Counted from the first letter of the stretch, positions 1 through 9,518 are shown. The stretch is DNA of 64,000 nt from Haloferax marinum (GCF_009674625.1 NZ_WKJQ01000001.1:1302001-1366000); one strand, 5' to 3'. Numbers and translations are program-made. The notes: generated from the letters alone by a model not told the origin.

Positions 1-1071
1 GTCCTCTCCGACATCGCCGCCGAGGTGAAAGACGACGTTCGCGCAGTCGCACAGACGCCTGTCGAGGCAATCAAAGACGCCCGATACACGCTCGACGGCA
101 TCCGGGAGGGGCGTGTCAGCGCCGCGTCCGTCGCCAAGACGGCGGGGGTCACCGCAGGCGCAGTCGTCGTCGTCGCGCTCCTGTTGTTCCCGCTCTACTG
201 GGTCGCCGTCGGTGCCTTCTCTGGGACCGGTGCGTCGCTCTACTCGTCGAGCGGGATTCGCCTGTGGCCGAGCGACCCGACCATCAGGCCCTTCCTGTGG
301 GTCGTCGGTGACATCATCGTCCCGAGCTATCGGATTACGTTCGGCCTCGGTGGGTACGAACTGTTCGTACAGACGCCGAAACTCGCACTCTTAGACGTGT
401 CGAACTACGGCGTCACCGAGACGTCGAACTTCAAGAAGTTCTTCGTCAACAGTCTCACCGTGGCCATCCCGACGGTGTTGCTCGCGATGAGCCTCATCGT
501 CCCCGGCGCGTACGCACTGTCGCGTCGGAAGTTCATCGGTCGCTCGAAGATTCTCTACGGCTACGTCCTGTTCACCCAAATCGGCGGAGGACTCGGCGTC
601 GCACTGCTCATCGCGCTGTACGCACTGTTCGTGCAGTACGGGTTCAACGACAACAAACTCGCCCTGTCGGCGTACTACGCGGCGACGGCGGTGCCGTTCA
701 ACACGTGGCTCTTGAAGACGTACATGGACGGCATCCCCGTCTCCTACGAAGAGGCCGCGATGATGGACGGCGCGCCGTCGTGGAAGATTGTGACCGAGAT
801 AATTCTGCCACTCTCCAAGGCGGGACTGGCGACGGTGTTCATCTTCACCTTCCTCACCGGGTGGACCGAGTTCGTCGTCGCCCAGACGTTGCTCTCGACG
901 GACAACTACACCCTTCCGGTGGGACTCTACTCGCTGGTCGGCCGCTACTCCATCCCGTGGGCACGGTTCTCGGCGTTCGCACTCACGTTCGCCGCACCCA
1001 TCATGCTCATCTACCTGTTCGCACAGCGCTACATCGAAGGTGGCCTGTCGTTCGGTGGGATGGAAGGCTGA
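1..1071 (+). CDS. ABC transporter permease, MalG-type (sugar uptake), 5' end possibly outside window
   Basis: Inner-membrane permease of a carbohydrate ABC importer (binding-protein-dependent permease family). The frame is open from base 1; a GTG at 25 gives 348 residues, but the eight codons before it are also open, so the true start may lie upstream of the window. There is one membrane segment near residues 42-65, then five more between about 135 and 340. The family's EAA loop is clear around residues 242-268 (EEAAMMDGAPSWKIVTEIIL), the contact site for the ATPase. A partner MalF-type permease and a binding protein would be expected upstream. The sugar cannot be read from the sequence. Confidence 0.88.
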   Translation, partial: VLSDIAAEVKDDVRAVAQTPVEAIKDARYTLDGIREGRVSAASVAKTAGVTAGAVVVVALLLFPLYWVAVGAFSGTGASLYSSSGIRLWPSDPTIRPFLWVVGDIIVPSYRITFGLGGYELFVQTPKLALLDVSNYGVTETSNFKKFFVNSLTVAIPTVLLAMSLIVPGAYALSRRKFIGRSKILYGYVLFTQIGGGLGVALLIALYALFVQYGFNDNKLALSAYYAATAVPFNTWLLKTYMDGIPVSYEEAAMMDGAPSWKIVTEIILPLSKAGLATVFIFTFLTGWTEFVVAQTLLSTDNYTLPVGLYSLVGRYSIPWARFSAFALTFAAPIMLIYLFAQRYIEGGLSFGGMEG

Positions 1072-1223
1072 GGGCATCCTGCCGGCACCTCGATTTTCGT
1101 TCTATCGACCCCTGTCGGAAGCACTCGGAGCGGTGACGTCCTCTCTGCTACGACTGCAGATTCTCACGGCGTAAGAGTTTGCACGTGGGGAGATATCGCC
1201 AGGCAACGTCTCTCTAGGCTGCT

Positions 1224-2240
1224 ATGAGTCGAAACTGGACACGGTGGCTCACTGGTGCAGGTATCCTGCTCGGAGTCGCAAGTGGTGCGCTGTGGCGGTG
1301 GCAACAGCGACTCCTCGCTGACCTCGCGGCCGGGAGCGAACTCGTCGAGACCGAACACGGGACGATCGAAGTCGCCACACGTGGGTCTGGCTACCCGGTA
1401 CTCGTCCTCCACGGCACCCCCGGTGGATACGACCAGGCCTTGTTCGCAGGCGAGGCCATGTTCGATGGCGTGCAGGTTATCGCCCCGTCTCGGCCGGGGT
1501 TCCTTCGCACGCCGCTGACCGACGACGGGTCACCCCGTGCAGAGGCCGCCCTGCTCGACGCGTTGCTGGACGACCTCGACGTCGAGGAGACGCTGGTCGT
1601 GGGCATCTCGGGTGGAGGTCCGGCAGCGCTCCAACTCGCCGCGGAGTACCCCGAACGCGTCTCGGGGCTGATTTTGGGGGCGGCGGTGACCATCGAAACC
1701 GAGTCGCGGACGTACGGTGTCCCCGTCCACCCACTGGTCGACCCGATTCTCACGTCGGCACCGGCTCTGGCCCTCCGCTCGGGGGTGTTCGGCTTGCTCC
1801 AGCGGTTCGCTCCCGACCGACTCATCGAGATTACACACAGTAAAGCGTCGACCCTCGAAGGAGATGACCTCGAAGCGTACGTCGCGTTCGTGACGTCGAA
1901 CCCCGAGCATCGCCAGCGGTTTTTGGATATGGTGTCGACGGTACGTCCGGCCGGCGCACGCGTCGAGGGGACGCTCAACGACGAACGCTGGTTCGAACAC
2001 CTCCCGCTCGCTGACTACGGGGCGATCGAATGCCCAGTGCTGGTGCTTCACGGGGAGTTCGACGCACCAGTCCCGATGACTCATGCGACTTTCGTGGCCG
2101 AACGAGTGCCAGACGCCGAACTGGTTCGCCTCGAAGGCGACCACTTCCTCATGGTCGGCCCAGATGCCGAACGAGGTGGCGAGGCGATACAGCGGTTCTC
2201 CGAGTCGATTATCGCTACCAGCGAACAGCGAACAGTGTGA
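1224..2240 (+). CDS. alpha/beta hydrolase with N-terminal membrane anchor
   Basis: Alpha/beta-hydrolase fold enzyme of 338 residues; substrate unknown. A hydrophobic helix near residues 9-24 suggests a membrane tether. HGTPGG at 63-68 is the oxyanion-hole motif. The nucleophile elbow GISGG puts the catalytic Ser at residue 129. The likely acid is the Asp in LHGEFDAPVP and the likely base the His in EGDHFLMVG near the C terminus. So the triad is complete and the enzyme should be active. It stands alone between the sugar permease and a convergent membrane-protein gene. Confidence 0.85.
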   Translation: MSRNWTRWLTGAGILLGVASGALWRWQQRLLADLAAGSELVETEHGTIEVATRGSGYPVLVLHGTPGGYDQALFAGEAMFDGVQVIAPSRPGFLRTPLTDDGSPRAEAALLDALLDDLDVEETLVVGISGGGPAALQLAAEYPERVSGLILGAAVTIETESRTYGVPVHPLVDPILTSAPALALRSGVFGLLQRFAPDRLIEITHSKASTLEGDDLEAYVAFVTSNPEHRQRFLDMVSTVRPAGARVEGTLNDERWFEHLPLADYGAIECPVLVLHGEFDAPVPMTHATFVAERVPDAELVRLEGDHFLMVGPDAERGGEAIQRFSESIIATSEQRTV

Positions 2241-2388
2241 ACGTCACCGGTCTCGCTTGCGCTAGCAGACGCGACAAGTAACGTCTGCAAAAAGAAGGCA
2301 GGATAGTACCTCGGTACCACTGATGGCCGCCGATATCCAGAACCGCGTCACGCACGTGACGAGATGGAGTCTGTGGAGAGGGTTCGAA

Positions 2389-3273
2389 TCAACGGCCAAC
2401 GAGTCGTCTGTAAAACGTCGTCTCGACGCTGTACGTCAGATAACTCGCCACCCCGAGCGCAGCGACGATCGGCACGAGAATCGTGACGAACGAAGGCGAA
2501 ACCCCGATGTCGAACACCGACACCCCGAGAATGGAGAGGACGACCGAACCAAGACCCACCAAGACTGCGAGTGCGAGCACCGACGGCAGGAAGATGACGA
2601 GAAATTCGGCGGACCGGTCCCCGTCGCGCCCGGTATCACCAAAGGCGTACCCAGCAAGCGCGCCGAGACAGACCCCCGCGACGATTCCCGGTCCACCGCT
2701 GAGACTGTAACTCGTCTGTGTCGCAGCGAGGTACGCGCCGTAGACGACGAATCCAACGACTCCGAGAACCAGTCCGACGACGGCACCCCGTGCCGTGCCC
2801 AGTAACTTGTCGCGATGGCGACGGTACCACTCCGTCTCGACTCGATAGGCGAGCAGGTACGCCCCGCCAAACGCCGAAATCGCCGCGAGCGTTGGAAGGA
2901 CGAAGAACGGCACGGTGAACAACCGGTCACCAAGCAACCACTGAAACGCCGCCGTCGGAACGATGGCGAGCGCCCAAGAGACGAGCAGTGACCCGACGAA
3001 GACGACGCGGTTGCGGTGTGCTGGGGCCGACGTCGCGGCCCGACCGCTCGTCACCCAGCGATAACCACCGAGTCCACCGACGAGGAGGGCAAGCGGTGCG
3101 GCGACCTGAATCGAGAACACCCAATCAGGAGCGTAGAGCACGTCCGTCGTCGCTCGGTAGTAATTTCGGAGCAACCGGGCGACGGTGTCGAGGACGAACG
3201 CCTGCACCAGGCCCCACTGGAGGGCAGTGACGAGTGCCTGTTTCTGCGTGGAGGGGGAATCCGGGGACGACAT
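2389..3273 (-). CDS. polytopic membrane protein, unknown function
   Basis: A 294-residue protein with about seven hydrophobic segments and short acidic loops. I recognise no catalytic motif. The ATG at 3273 is preferred over the longer frame (to 3354), whose first 27 residues are polar and unlike a leader. It converges on the alpha/beta hydrolase gene and is divergent from rpl15e. Probably an integral membrane protein restricted to halophilic archaea; no function should be assigned. Confidence 0.7.
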   Translation of the reverse strand: MSSPDSPSTQKQALVTALQWGLVQAFVLDTVARLLRNYYRATTDVLYAPDWVFSIQVAAPLALLVGGLGGYRWVTSGRAATSAPAHRNRVVFVGSLLVSWALAIVPTAAFQWLLGDRLFTVPFFVLPTLAAISAFGGAYLLAYRVETEWYRRHRDKLLGTARGAVVGLVLGVVGFVVYGAYLAATQTSYSLSGGPGIVAGVCLGALAGYAFGDTGRDGDRSAEFLVIFLPSVLALAVLVGLGSVVLSILGVSVFDIGVSPSFVTILVPIVAALGVASYLTYSVETTFYRRLVGR

Positions 3274-3395
3274 GTTCGGATACTCTCGGCAGTTCGTATT
3301 ATAACGTGTTGACAGAATTGCCCGGCAAATCTGTCCCGTGTCGCACACCCACACACCCGCTCACAATCCGAAGTTCTTAACCCTCACCCTAAGGT

Positions 3396-3514
3396 AGTTT
3401 CGCCAACTCGCTGGCACGCGGGCCCGCCAGTGGGCACCCGTCACGAACGGGACGAAATGTGGCCGAGGGGAGACTCCCCGAACGCTGAATCGCAAGCGCC
3501 CGCGGTGATATACA
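3396..3514 (+). promoter_or_regulatory. candidate structured leader of rpl15e
   Basis: About 115 bases precede the L15e ATG, unusual in a genome where most starts look leaderless. A TATA-like TTCTTAAC lies near 3374-3381. The stretch can form several short hairpins: CCCGTcacgaACGGG at about 3436-3450 and GGGGAgacTCCCC at about 3469-3481. A GGTGAT Shine-Dalgarno-like element sits 3-8 bases before the ATG. This suggests a transcribed leader that may control L15e translation. Inference only. Confidence 0.4.
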
Positions 3515-4105
3515 ATGGCAAAAAGCTTCTATTCCCACATCAAGGAAGCGTGGAAGAACCCGAAGGAAGGCAAACTGGCCGAACTCCAATGGCAGCGCAA
3601 ACAGGAGTGGCGCAACCAGGGCGCAATCGAGCGCATCGAGCGACCCACCCGCCTCGACAAGGCGCGTGAACTCGGCTACAAGGCCAAGCAAGGAATCGTC
3701 GTGGTTCGCGTCTCCGTCCGCAAGGGTGGCGCACGCAAGCAGCGACACAAGGCTGGCCGCCGGACGAAGCGGCAGGGTGTCAACCGCATCGGCCGCCGCA
3801 AGTCCATCCCACGCATCGCCGAGGAACGCGCCTCGCGCAAGTACCCCAACATGCGTGTGCTGAACTCCTACGGCGTCGGACAGGACGGCTCCCAGAAGTG
3901 GCAGGAAGTCATCCTCGTCGACCCCGAGCACCCCGCAATCCAGAACGACGACGACCTCAGCTGGATCTGCGACGATGCCCACGACGGCCGCGCCTTCCGC
4001 GGTCTGACCAACGCGGGCAAGAAGAACCGTGGCCTCCAGAACCGTGGCAAGGGTACGGAACACGTCCGTCCCTCCATCACGGCCGGTCGCCGCCGCGGCA
4101 AGTAA
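3515..4105 (+). CDS. rpl15e: 50S ribosomal protein L15e
   Basis: Large-subunit ribosomal protein of the archaeal/eukaryotic L15e family, 196 residues, the normal length. The N terminus [13 protein letters not shown], the very basic middle section ([19 protein letters not shown]) and the C-terminal [12 protein letters not shown] are typical. It binds 23S rRNA. The ATG has a GGTGAT element just upstream and a longer-than-usual leader. Monocistronic here: the next gene downstream is unrelated and AT-rich. Confidence 0.97.
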   Translation: MAKSFYSHIKEAWKNPKEGKLAELQWQRKQEWRNQGAIERIERPTRLDKARELGYKAKQGIVVVRVSVRKGGARKQRHKAGRRTKRQGVNRIGRRKSIPRIAEERASRKYPNMRVLNSYGVGQDGSQKWQEVILVDPEHPAIQNDDDLSWICDDAHDGRAFRGLTNAGKKNRGLQNRGKGTEHVRPSITAGRRRGK

Positions 4106-4182
4106 CGCCCCGCGCACCGCACAACCTTCTCTCTTTATCGACTGTTGAGCGACTGCGCTAAATTCACACAGACTACCTGCCG

Positions 4183-4248
4183 AGGCTCTGTTGAAAAACC
4201 CTTAGTCACTGATAGTTTGGCGAGGTCGTGATGAATACAGCGCGCGTG
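4183..4248. repeat. degenerate IS-like terminus, copy 1
   Basis: The segment starts GCTCTGTTGAAAAACCC and ends GTGATGAATACAGCGCGCG. A diverged copy in the same orientation lies at about 4743-4803 (shared: CTGTTGA, CTGATAG, GAATACAG-GCGCG). The CTGTTGA-type start resembles the termini of IS6-like haloarchaeal insertion sequences, from memory. No transposase remains, so this is best read as a relic. Confidence 0.5.
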
Positions 4249-4300
4249 TGTGTCAGGGAGCTGGATAGTGTTTAATTACCCTTGACCAGTTGTTCTCTAA

Positions 4301-4690
4301 ATGACGAGTGAGGATTCAGCTACTGATGATTTACGCGAAATTTTCGTTCAAGAGGCGAGATACAGTTCCCCATGGGCTGTCGTTTGTATCCTTGGCTGGG
4401 CGATAGTGGGAGCGATTATCTCCTTGTTCAGACAACACCCTGTAATCACTGCTGGACTTGCAGTAGCTTCTTGGGGCGTCCTTGTAGGCACAGTCGTCTC
4501 TGTGAGATGGGTTGTTGGGATAGATTGGGGAATTCTGAAGGCCAATCAAAGAATGGTCTGGCTGATTAGTGGAGAAATCTTCATAGGTTTCGTGATAATG
4601 CTCGCAGTACTATTACTCGGGGTTCCCATCGAAGTGCTGTTACTCTACGGCGTGGTCGCAGGAATTGGAAATTACTTCCTCAGCCAATAA
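4301..4690 (+). CDS. small membrane protein, unknown, AT-rich
   Basis: A 129-residue protein with an acidic N-terminal tail and four predicted membrane segments (about residues 25-42, 47-70, 84-104, 107-127). A TTAATTAC box about 27 bases before the ATG fits a leaderless promoter. Base composition is clearly more AT-rich than the flanking genes, and codon use differs. Two diverged IS-like repeats flank it, suggesting acquired cargo. I do not recognise a family. Confidence 0.6.
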   Translation: MTSEDSATDDLREIFVQEARYSSPWAVVCILGWAIVGAIISLFRQHPVITAGLAVASWGVLVGTVVSVRWVVGIDWGILKANQRMVWLISGEIFIGFVIMLAVLLLGVPIEVLLLYGVVAGIGNYFLSQ

Positions 4691-4742
4691 ACTGCCGGAC
4701 TTTCGACCCCTATCTGCTGCACCCACCCTCTGTATATTGCAC

Positions 4743-4803
4743 GCCGCTGTTGACACCCCCCTGATAGGTTTCTATGGGCGTGCTGAATACAGGGCGCGAG
4801 TCG
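4743..4803. repeat. degenerate IS-like terminus, copy 2
   Basis: Diverged direct copy of the 4183-4248 segment: CGCTGTTGACA at the left and GTGCTGAATACAGGGCGCG at the right, with a short internal deletion. Together the pair brackets the AT-rich gene at 4301. No transposase reading frame is visible between or beside the copies. Confidence 0.45.
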
Positions 4804-4878
4804 GTCACGCGGTGACAAATTCAGATATTCAGCCCTCGAGCGAACGCATCTCTGCGGAATTCGGTTGAAGAACGCGAT

Positions 4879-5793
4879 TCAGTCGTCGAGGGGCGCTGCC
4901 AGCACGGACGCCCGACGCCGGGCGAAAGACGTCGTCCCGTAGACGAGGATGATAACCAGCGCGAATAGGACGTTCGTTCCGGCGATGACGTACGCCGACA
5001 GCAATTCACCAGTCACGTTTGGTTGAAGCGCGACCAACCCGTTAGACACGTTGAGTAAGCCATGAAGCACTGTGACAGCGAGAACGCTGCCACCCGTGTT
5101 GTTGAACAGCCAGGTGTAGATGAACGCGGTGGCGACTATCGAGACACCCCACAGGGCTAACGGAAAGCCGCCGTTCGCCCCATCTACGAACCGCAGCGGT
5201 AGGTGCCACAGGAACCAGCACACCCCAAGGACGAGGCTGGCGACGGCGGCACCGAACCTGGCCTGTAACAGCGGCAGAAAGTACCCACGCCAGCCAAGTT
5301 CCTCCCCCAAGGCGAGCAGCATCGTCGCCCCTACCATCACGCCGAGGACGACGACCCCAGCGGGCTGGTCGAGGAGGAATAACACCGGGGATGGCAGCGA
5401 TGGCCCACCCAACAGGAGGTACGCACCGTACGGTACGGCGACGAGGAGTGGGCCGAGCAGGACAGTGACGGCCCACCATAACCGACCGAACCGCCACGAA
5501 GTGACAGAATCGACGGCATCTCTCAGGCCACTGATCCCGTCGGAGGCCAGGTGAAGGGAGAGTGCTACGACCCCCGGCGTGCAGATAGCGAATATCGAGA
5601 GAGCCCCAGACACCCAGGGGTCGGTGAGTGCGGGAACATCAACCCAGCCACGCGTTGCAGCGATGACCGGGAGGTAGACGGCGAGTGAGAGCCCGAACGT
5701 GAAGACCAGGAACGTCGATGCACGTCGGACTGCAGTCGACGCGCCGACATCCGTACTCACGATATCGCTGCTTCGGTCAGTGCCAAGAGCCAT
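4879..5793 (-). CDS. CPBP family intramembrane metalloprotease (Abi/CAAX-like), first copy
   Basis: Polytopic membrane protease-like protein, 304 residues, of the CPBP (type II CAAX/Abi) family. Motif 1 is intact: EELGWRGYFLPLL with Glu164, Glu165 and Arg169. Motif 2 His197 sits in FLWHLP. Motif 3 is HGLLN (His244, Asn248). All the expected metal/catalytic residues are present. Family members process prenylated proteins or peptides, or give bacteriocin self-immunity. The start lies 3 bases after the stop of the serine hydrolase gene, so the two form an operon under the palindrome-containing promoter at 7815-7844. Confidence 0.88.
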   Translation of the reverse strand: MALGTDRSSDIVSTDVGASTAVRRASTFLVFTFGLSLAVYLPVIAATRGWVDVPALTDPWVSGALSIFAICTPGVVALSLHLASDGISGLRDAVDSVTSWRFGRLWWAVTVLLGPLLVAVPYGAYLLLGGPSLPSPVLFLLDQPAGVVVLGVMVGATMLLALGEELGWRGYFLPLLQARFGAAVASLVLGVCWFLWHLPLRFVDGANGGFPLALWGVSIVATAFIYTWLFNNTGGSVLAVTVLHGLLNVSNGLVALQPNVTGELLSAYVIAGTNVLFALVIILVYGTTSFARRRASVLAAPLDD

Positions 5794-5796
5794 GGT

Positions 5797-7791
5797 TCAG
5801 ACCACCACCAGGTTGTAGGCGACGAGCCAGACAAGCACTATTCCGACGGCGACGACGACGAGTGCGAAGTGTACCTTCCCGAGCCGACTCCACCCCGGAG
5901 CCGACCTGGCCGAGAACCCAGTCACGGCTGCTCCGATCAGCAGCAGACCAGCGACGACGGGAAGCGCAGTGACGGGACCGAGGAGCGGGTGAATCCCGAC
6001 CCCGAACGCGATGCTGTCAGTAGCGAACATGTACACGAGTCCGGCGAACGTTCCGAGGACCGCGAGCGTGGCAGTGCCGGCGAAGAATCGAGCACTGGTA
6101 ACTGTGGCCGAAAGTCGACGACCGCCGTCGGATCGGACGACGGTGGTGTCGCGGTCGTGCTCGATGTGCTTGGGACGTCGTCCTCGTCGCACTCGGCGAT
6201 AGAGTGCGCTGACGGGCCAGCCTACCAGCCCGGAGAGGGCGACGAGGAGGCTCACTCCGAGGACCGCGAAGTGGACCAGTGGACGTTCCGTCGGACCGAC
6301 CTTTCGAAGGTGGTCAGCGGGGAAGCCCGAGGTGACCAGGTAGGTCTCTCCGTCGTGGGAAACGAACGCGATTCGGTTGGCACCCTCCCGTGCCTCGAAC
6401 ACGTAGGGCTCGACTTCCACGTACTCAGCGATCTGACCGCCGATACTGAGCGAGAGGACGCCCTCGCCGACAGCCTGCACGGATATCACCTCGATGAGTC
6501 CCATGAACTTCGTGTGGTCCGTCTCCGAGACACGACTCAGTCGGTACTCACCGACGATTTCGGCCGCACGGTCGTCGAAACCGGGGACGATGCCGGTCAG
6601 CGAGGCGTCCTCGACCGGGAAGAACTCGTCCATGAACGCGGCGTACACTTCATTCCGGACGGTCGCGCCGCCAGGGGCGTTGAACGCCATGAAGACGCCG
6701 AACTCGTGGTCGGGAAGCAGCCACATGTCGGCGCTGAAGACGCTGTCGTCACCACCCTTCCCGAGGACGCGCTGGCCGTTGCGGTCGTACTCCTCGTAGC
6801 CGAAGGCCATACCCGGAACGTCGGAGGACCCACGGAACTGCGTGGCGTGGAGTTCGTCGACAGATCCGGAATCGAGGATACAGCGGCCGTCGACACAGCC
6901 CCCTTCGAGGTTCGCGCGGAGGAACTGCCCCATGTCGGCACCTGTGGTCGCGAACGACCCTGCGGGTGCCAGACGGACGTAGACCGGGTCGGCGACGACG
7001 AGCTCGCCGCCTTCGACGTGGTAGCCGGTCGCGAGGTCGGCCTGCAGGTCTGCGGGGAGTACCCCGACGGACGAAGAGTGGGTCATCCCGAGCGGCTCGA
7101 ACAGTTCCTCCCGTGTGTAGGTCGCGTAGGCGCGACCGGACTGCCGTTCGAGCACGTAGCCCATGAGCGCCCAGCCGTGGTTGTCGTAGGTGGACACAAC
7201 TCCTGGTTCCCGGACGCGGGCCGGAAGCTCCGTCTTCACGACCGTCTCCACCGTCGGGACGGCCGCGGGGTCGGTCGCGAGGACGCCGTCGTTCACGTAG
7301 TCGAAGCCCGAGGTGTGGGTCGCGAGTTGGCGGAGGGTGATGGGGTCGTCGTACGTGTCCGGGATGTCGACGTCGACGTACTCGGAGACGTCGGTGTCGA
7401 GGTCGACCTCCCCCGCTTCGGCGAGTTGCATCACGCCGGTGGTCGTCACGACTTTCGCGACGGAGCCGGTGTGAAAGACGGTCGTGTGCGGGTTGACCGG
7501 GGTCGCTGTCTCGACGTCTGCGTGGCCATACCCTCGCAGGAGGACGACTTCACCGTCGTGGACGACGGTCAGAACCCCCCCAGGGACGTCGTTGCGCGCC
7601 ATGCTGGCGGGGAGTTCGCGGTCGAAGAACGCCTCGACCGCCGCCGGGTCGGTGACGTCGGAACCTGTGATGGATGAGACAGCCGATTCCGCTTGGCTGG
7701 CGCCAGCAGCGGGAGCGACTGTCGCCACGAGGAGCAACACGGCCAGCGCGAGACTGGCCAGACGAACGTGGAAGGTGTGGTGTTTTTTCAT
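5797..7791 (-). CDS. exported serine hydrolase, class C beta-lactamase/PBP-like, membrane-anchored
   Basis: A 664-residue protein with a signal peptide (residues 1-31, ending APAAGA), a beta-lactamase-related domain and a C-terminal block of four membrane helices (from about residue 515). The nucleophile motif is SVAK (Ser110, Lys113). The YxN motif is YDN (Tyr202, Asn204). A KGG near residue 346 stands in for the usual KTG/HxG. The enzyme should act outside the membrane on a peptide or ester; archaea lack murein, so it is not a classical PBP. First gene of an operon with a CPBP protease. Confidence 0.88.
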   Translation of the reverse strand: MKKHHTFHVRLASLALAVLLLVATVAPAAGASQAESAVSSITGSDVTDPAAVEAFFDRELPASMARNDVPGGVLTVVHDGEVVLLRGYGHADVETATPVNPHTTVFHTGSVAKVVTTTGVMQLAEAGEVDLDTDVSEYVDVDIPDTYDDPITLRQLATHTSGFDYVNDGVLATDPAAVPTVETVVKTELPARVREPGVVSTYDNHGWALMGYVLERQSGRAYATYTREELFEPLGMTHSSSVGVLPADLQADLATGYHVEGGELVVADPVYVRLAPAGSFATTGADMGQFLRANLEGGCVDGRCILDSGSVDELHATQFRGSSDVPGMAFGYEEYDRNGQRVLGKGGDDSVFSADMWLLPDHEFGVFMAFNAPGGATVRNEVYAAFMDEFFPVEDASLTGIVPGFDDRAAEIVGEYRLSRVSETDHTKFMGLIEVISVQAVGEGVLSLSIGGQIAEYVEVEPYVFEAREGANRIAFVSHDGETYLVTSGFPADHLRKVGPTERPLVHFAVLGVSLLVALSGLVGWPVSALYRRVRRGRRPKHIEHDRDTTVVRSDGGRRLSATVTSARFFAGTATLAVLGTFAGLVYMFATDSIAFGVGIHPLLGPVTALPVVAGLLLIGAAVTGFSARSAPGWSRLGKVHFALVVVAVGIVLVWLVAYNLVVV

Positions 7792-7814
7792 CGACAGGAT
7801 GGACGAGAGAGGAG

Positions 7815-7844
7815 GGAATAACCGCTCCCAGAAGTGAATTTCTG
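7815..7844 (-). promoter_or_regulatory. promoter of serine hydrolase operon with shared palindrome (site A)
   Basis: Read on the minus strand: CAGAAATTCACTTCTG (7829-7844), five bases, then GGTTATTCC as TATA box. There are 37 bases between the palindrome and the ATG at 7791. Same layout as sites B, C and D. Confidence 0.75.
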
Positions 7845-8004
7845 CGTCTCACGGCCACCGCGAGGGAGGCGATCGAGTAGATCCGGATGGTCCGTTCGAG
7901 GGAGACAGGCAGATATCGAACGATTCCGCCACGAGCGGCGTCGAAGCCACCGAGGCCCCTATCGACGAACTCACCGGAGAAGGACCAACGTTCAGCGAAC
8001 CGGA

Positions 8005-8034
8005 CAGAAACCCACTTCTGGAGACGGTTATCGC
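8005..8034 (+). promoter_or_regulatory. promoter of lipoprotein gene with shared palindrome (site B)
   Basis: CAGAAACCCACTTCTG (8005-8020), five bases, then GGTTATCGC as TATA box. The ATG at 8058 follows after 37 bases, exactly as at site A. Confidence 0.75.
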
Positions 8035-8057
8035 CTGGGTCGGCGTCGAGAGGGTCG

Positions 8058-8582
8058 ATGTCTACTCGATCCCGAACGGCCCTCCTCGCGGTCCTCGTCC
8101 TCGTCGTGTCCGCGGGGTGTCTCGCCAACGGCCCCGAAGAACCGAGCAATACCCCCACCGGGACGTGGGTCCAGGGAACTACCCCGTCCGACGGGAGTCC
8201 CCTGGTCCCGACGGACGCGGTCATGGAACGGTTCACCACGGGCGTCGGCGTCTGCGAACGCTCGAACGTCCCGGTGCGGATGAACACCTCCCAGAGCGCC
8301 TTGGAACCCAACGTCACGATAACTATCGACGGCGCCATCGCCGTCTCGTCGGCGAACCGACGTGCACCACCGCCGGGTCTCTCCGAACCCGAGCCGAACC
8401 GGTACGTCCTCTACGTCTCGACCCGACCGATTCCCGACACCGAAGAAGAGCCCTGTGACAGCCAGGGGCACGTCCCCTACGAGGCGATACTCGTCTTCCC
8501 ACACGACTCGCTCGACGACTTCCACCTGACGATCGTTCACGACGACGAACCGGTCGCCACGTGGGGCAACGAGTCAGTCTGA
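8058..8582 (+). CDS. lipoprotein, unknown function
   Basis: A 174-residue secreted lipoprotein. The ATG at 8058 is chosen because it begins a signal peptide with lipobox VSAGC (lipidated Cys21) and because the TATA box lies about 30 bases upstream; the longer frame from 7887 would run through the promoter. After the Cys comes a Pro/Thr-rich linker and a small domain with two more Cys residues. No family recognised. It is divergent from the serine hydrolase operon and shares its palindromic promoter element, so it likely belongs to the same response. Confidence 0.72.
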   Translation: MSTRSRTALLAVLVLVVSAGCLANGPEEPSNTPTGTWVQGTTPSDGSPLVPTDAVMERFTTGVGVCERSNVPVRMNTSQSALEPNVTITIDGAIAVSSANRRAPPPGLSEPEPNRYVLYVSTRPIPDTEEEPCDSQGHVPYEAILVFPHDSLDDFHLTIVHDDEPVATWGNESV

Positions 8583-8621
8583 GACCGCTTCGAGTTGTCA
8601 GTATAAGTTCGACGTGAAGAG

Positions 8622-9518
8622 TCAGCGCGAGTCCGCCGCGAGAAACGACCGCACCGCGTCGCTCACCTCTTCCTGTCCCATCGGTGAGAGGAAGTGCCGC
8701 TCGTCGGTGAGTACCCGCGTCTCGACCGGTCCGAGGAGCCACGCAATCGCGCGGTCGAGCGTCCGCTCGGGTGGGAAGAACGGGTCACCGTCGGCGACGA
8801 CGACGAGCGTCAGTCCATCGAAGTCGGCCAGTGCGTCCGGACCGCCGGGCCCCGGAAACTCGGCGGACAGATCGCTCGTCCGGAGCGCCAGCGCCACCGT
8901 CTCGACGACGACGTCCGGCACGTCGTCGACGGGGGCACTGAACAGCGGTCCGAGCGCCCACCGAAGGAGCCGCCGGTTCGGAATAAGCCGGTAGGCGAGC
9001 GACGGGACGACGACCCGGGCCAGTGCGGGCGTAATTGCCGTCCCGAAGCCGGCAGGGACGACGAGGGCTGCCGCCGCCACACGGTCGGGAGCGACGGTGG
9101 CCGCCTCCAGCACCACGCCAGCGCCGTGGGAGAGACCGACCATCGGCGCGGCGTCGAGGTCGAACGCGTCGAGCACGTCGACGACCCACGCCCCGTAGTC
9201 AGCGGGCCGCTCATCGGCCGACAGTCCGGGCTCCCCAGGTGTGTCGGGGGCGACGAGGCGATAGTCGTCGGCGAGCGACTGCACCCACGCGAGGGTGACG
9301 GGCGTCGTGACGTTGCCACCCTGAAAGACGAGCAGTGGTTGCGCGTGCTCGTCGCCGGCGACGAGGCAGTGTGTCGGACCAGCCAGCGTATCGACCCACA
9401 GCGACTCGACGGAAACCGAGAGCAGGTCGTCGACCGCCCGGTCGTACAACGAATCGAATAGATTTGTCCCCCGTGACCGACTCGAAGAACGCTTCGGAGG
9501 AGACTGTGAAGCGGTCAC
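8622..9518 (-). CDS. alpha/beta hydrolase
   Basis: Cytoplasmic alpha/beta-fold hydrolase of 298 residues without signal peptide; substrate unknown. The nucleophile elbow is GLSHG (Ser130). An Asp in VVADGDPFFPPE and a His in DERHFLSPMG near the C terminus complete the triad. FQGGN near residue 65 replaces the usual HG oxyanion motif. The GTG start at 9518 overlaps the stop of the regulator gene upstream (GTGA), so the two are translationally coupled. Confidence 0.84.
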   Translation of the reverse strand: MTASQSPPKRSSSRSRGTNLFDSLYDRAVDDLLSVSVESLWVDTLAGPTHCLVAGDEHAQPLLVFQGGNVTTPVTLAWVQSLADDYRLVAPDTPGEPGLSADERPADYGAWVVDVLDAFDLDAAPMVGLSHGAGVVLEAATVAPDRVAAAALVVPAGFGTAITPALARVVVPSLAYRLIPNRRLLRWALGPLFSAPVDDVPDVVVETVALALRTSDLSAEFPGPGGPDALADFDGLTLVVVADGDPFFPPERTLDRAIAWLLGPVETRVLTDERHFLSPMGQEEVSDAVRSFLAADSR

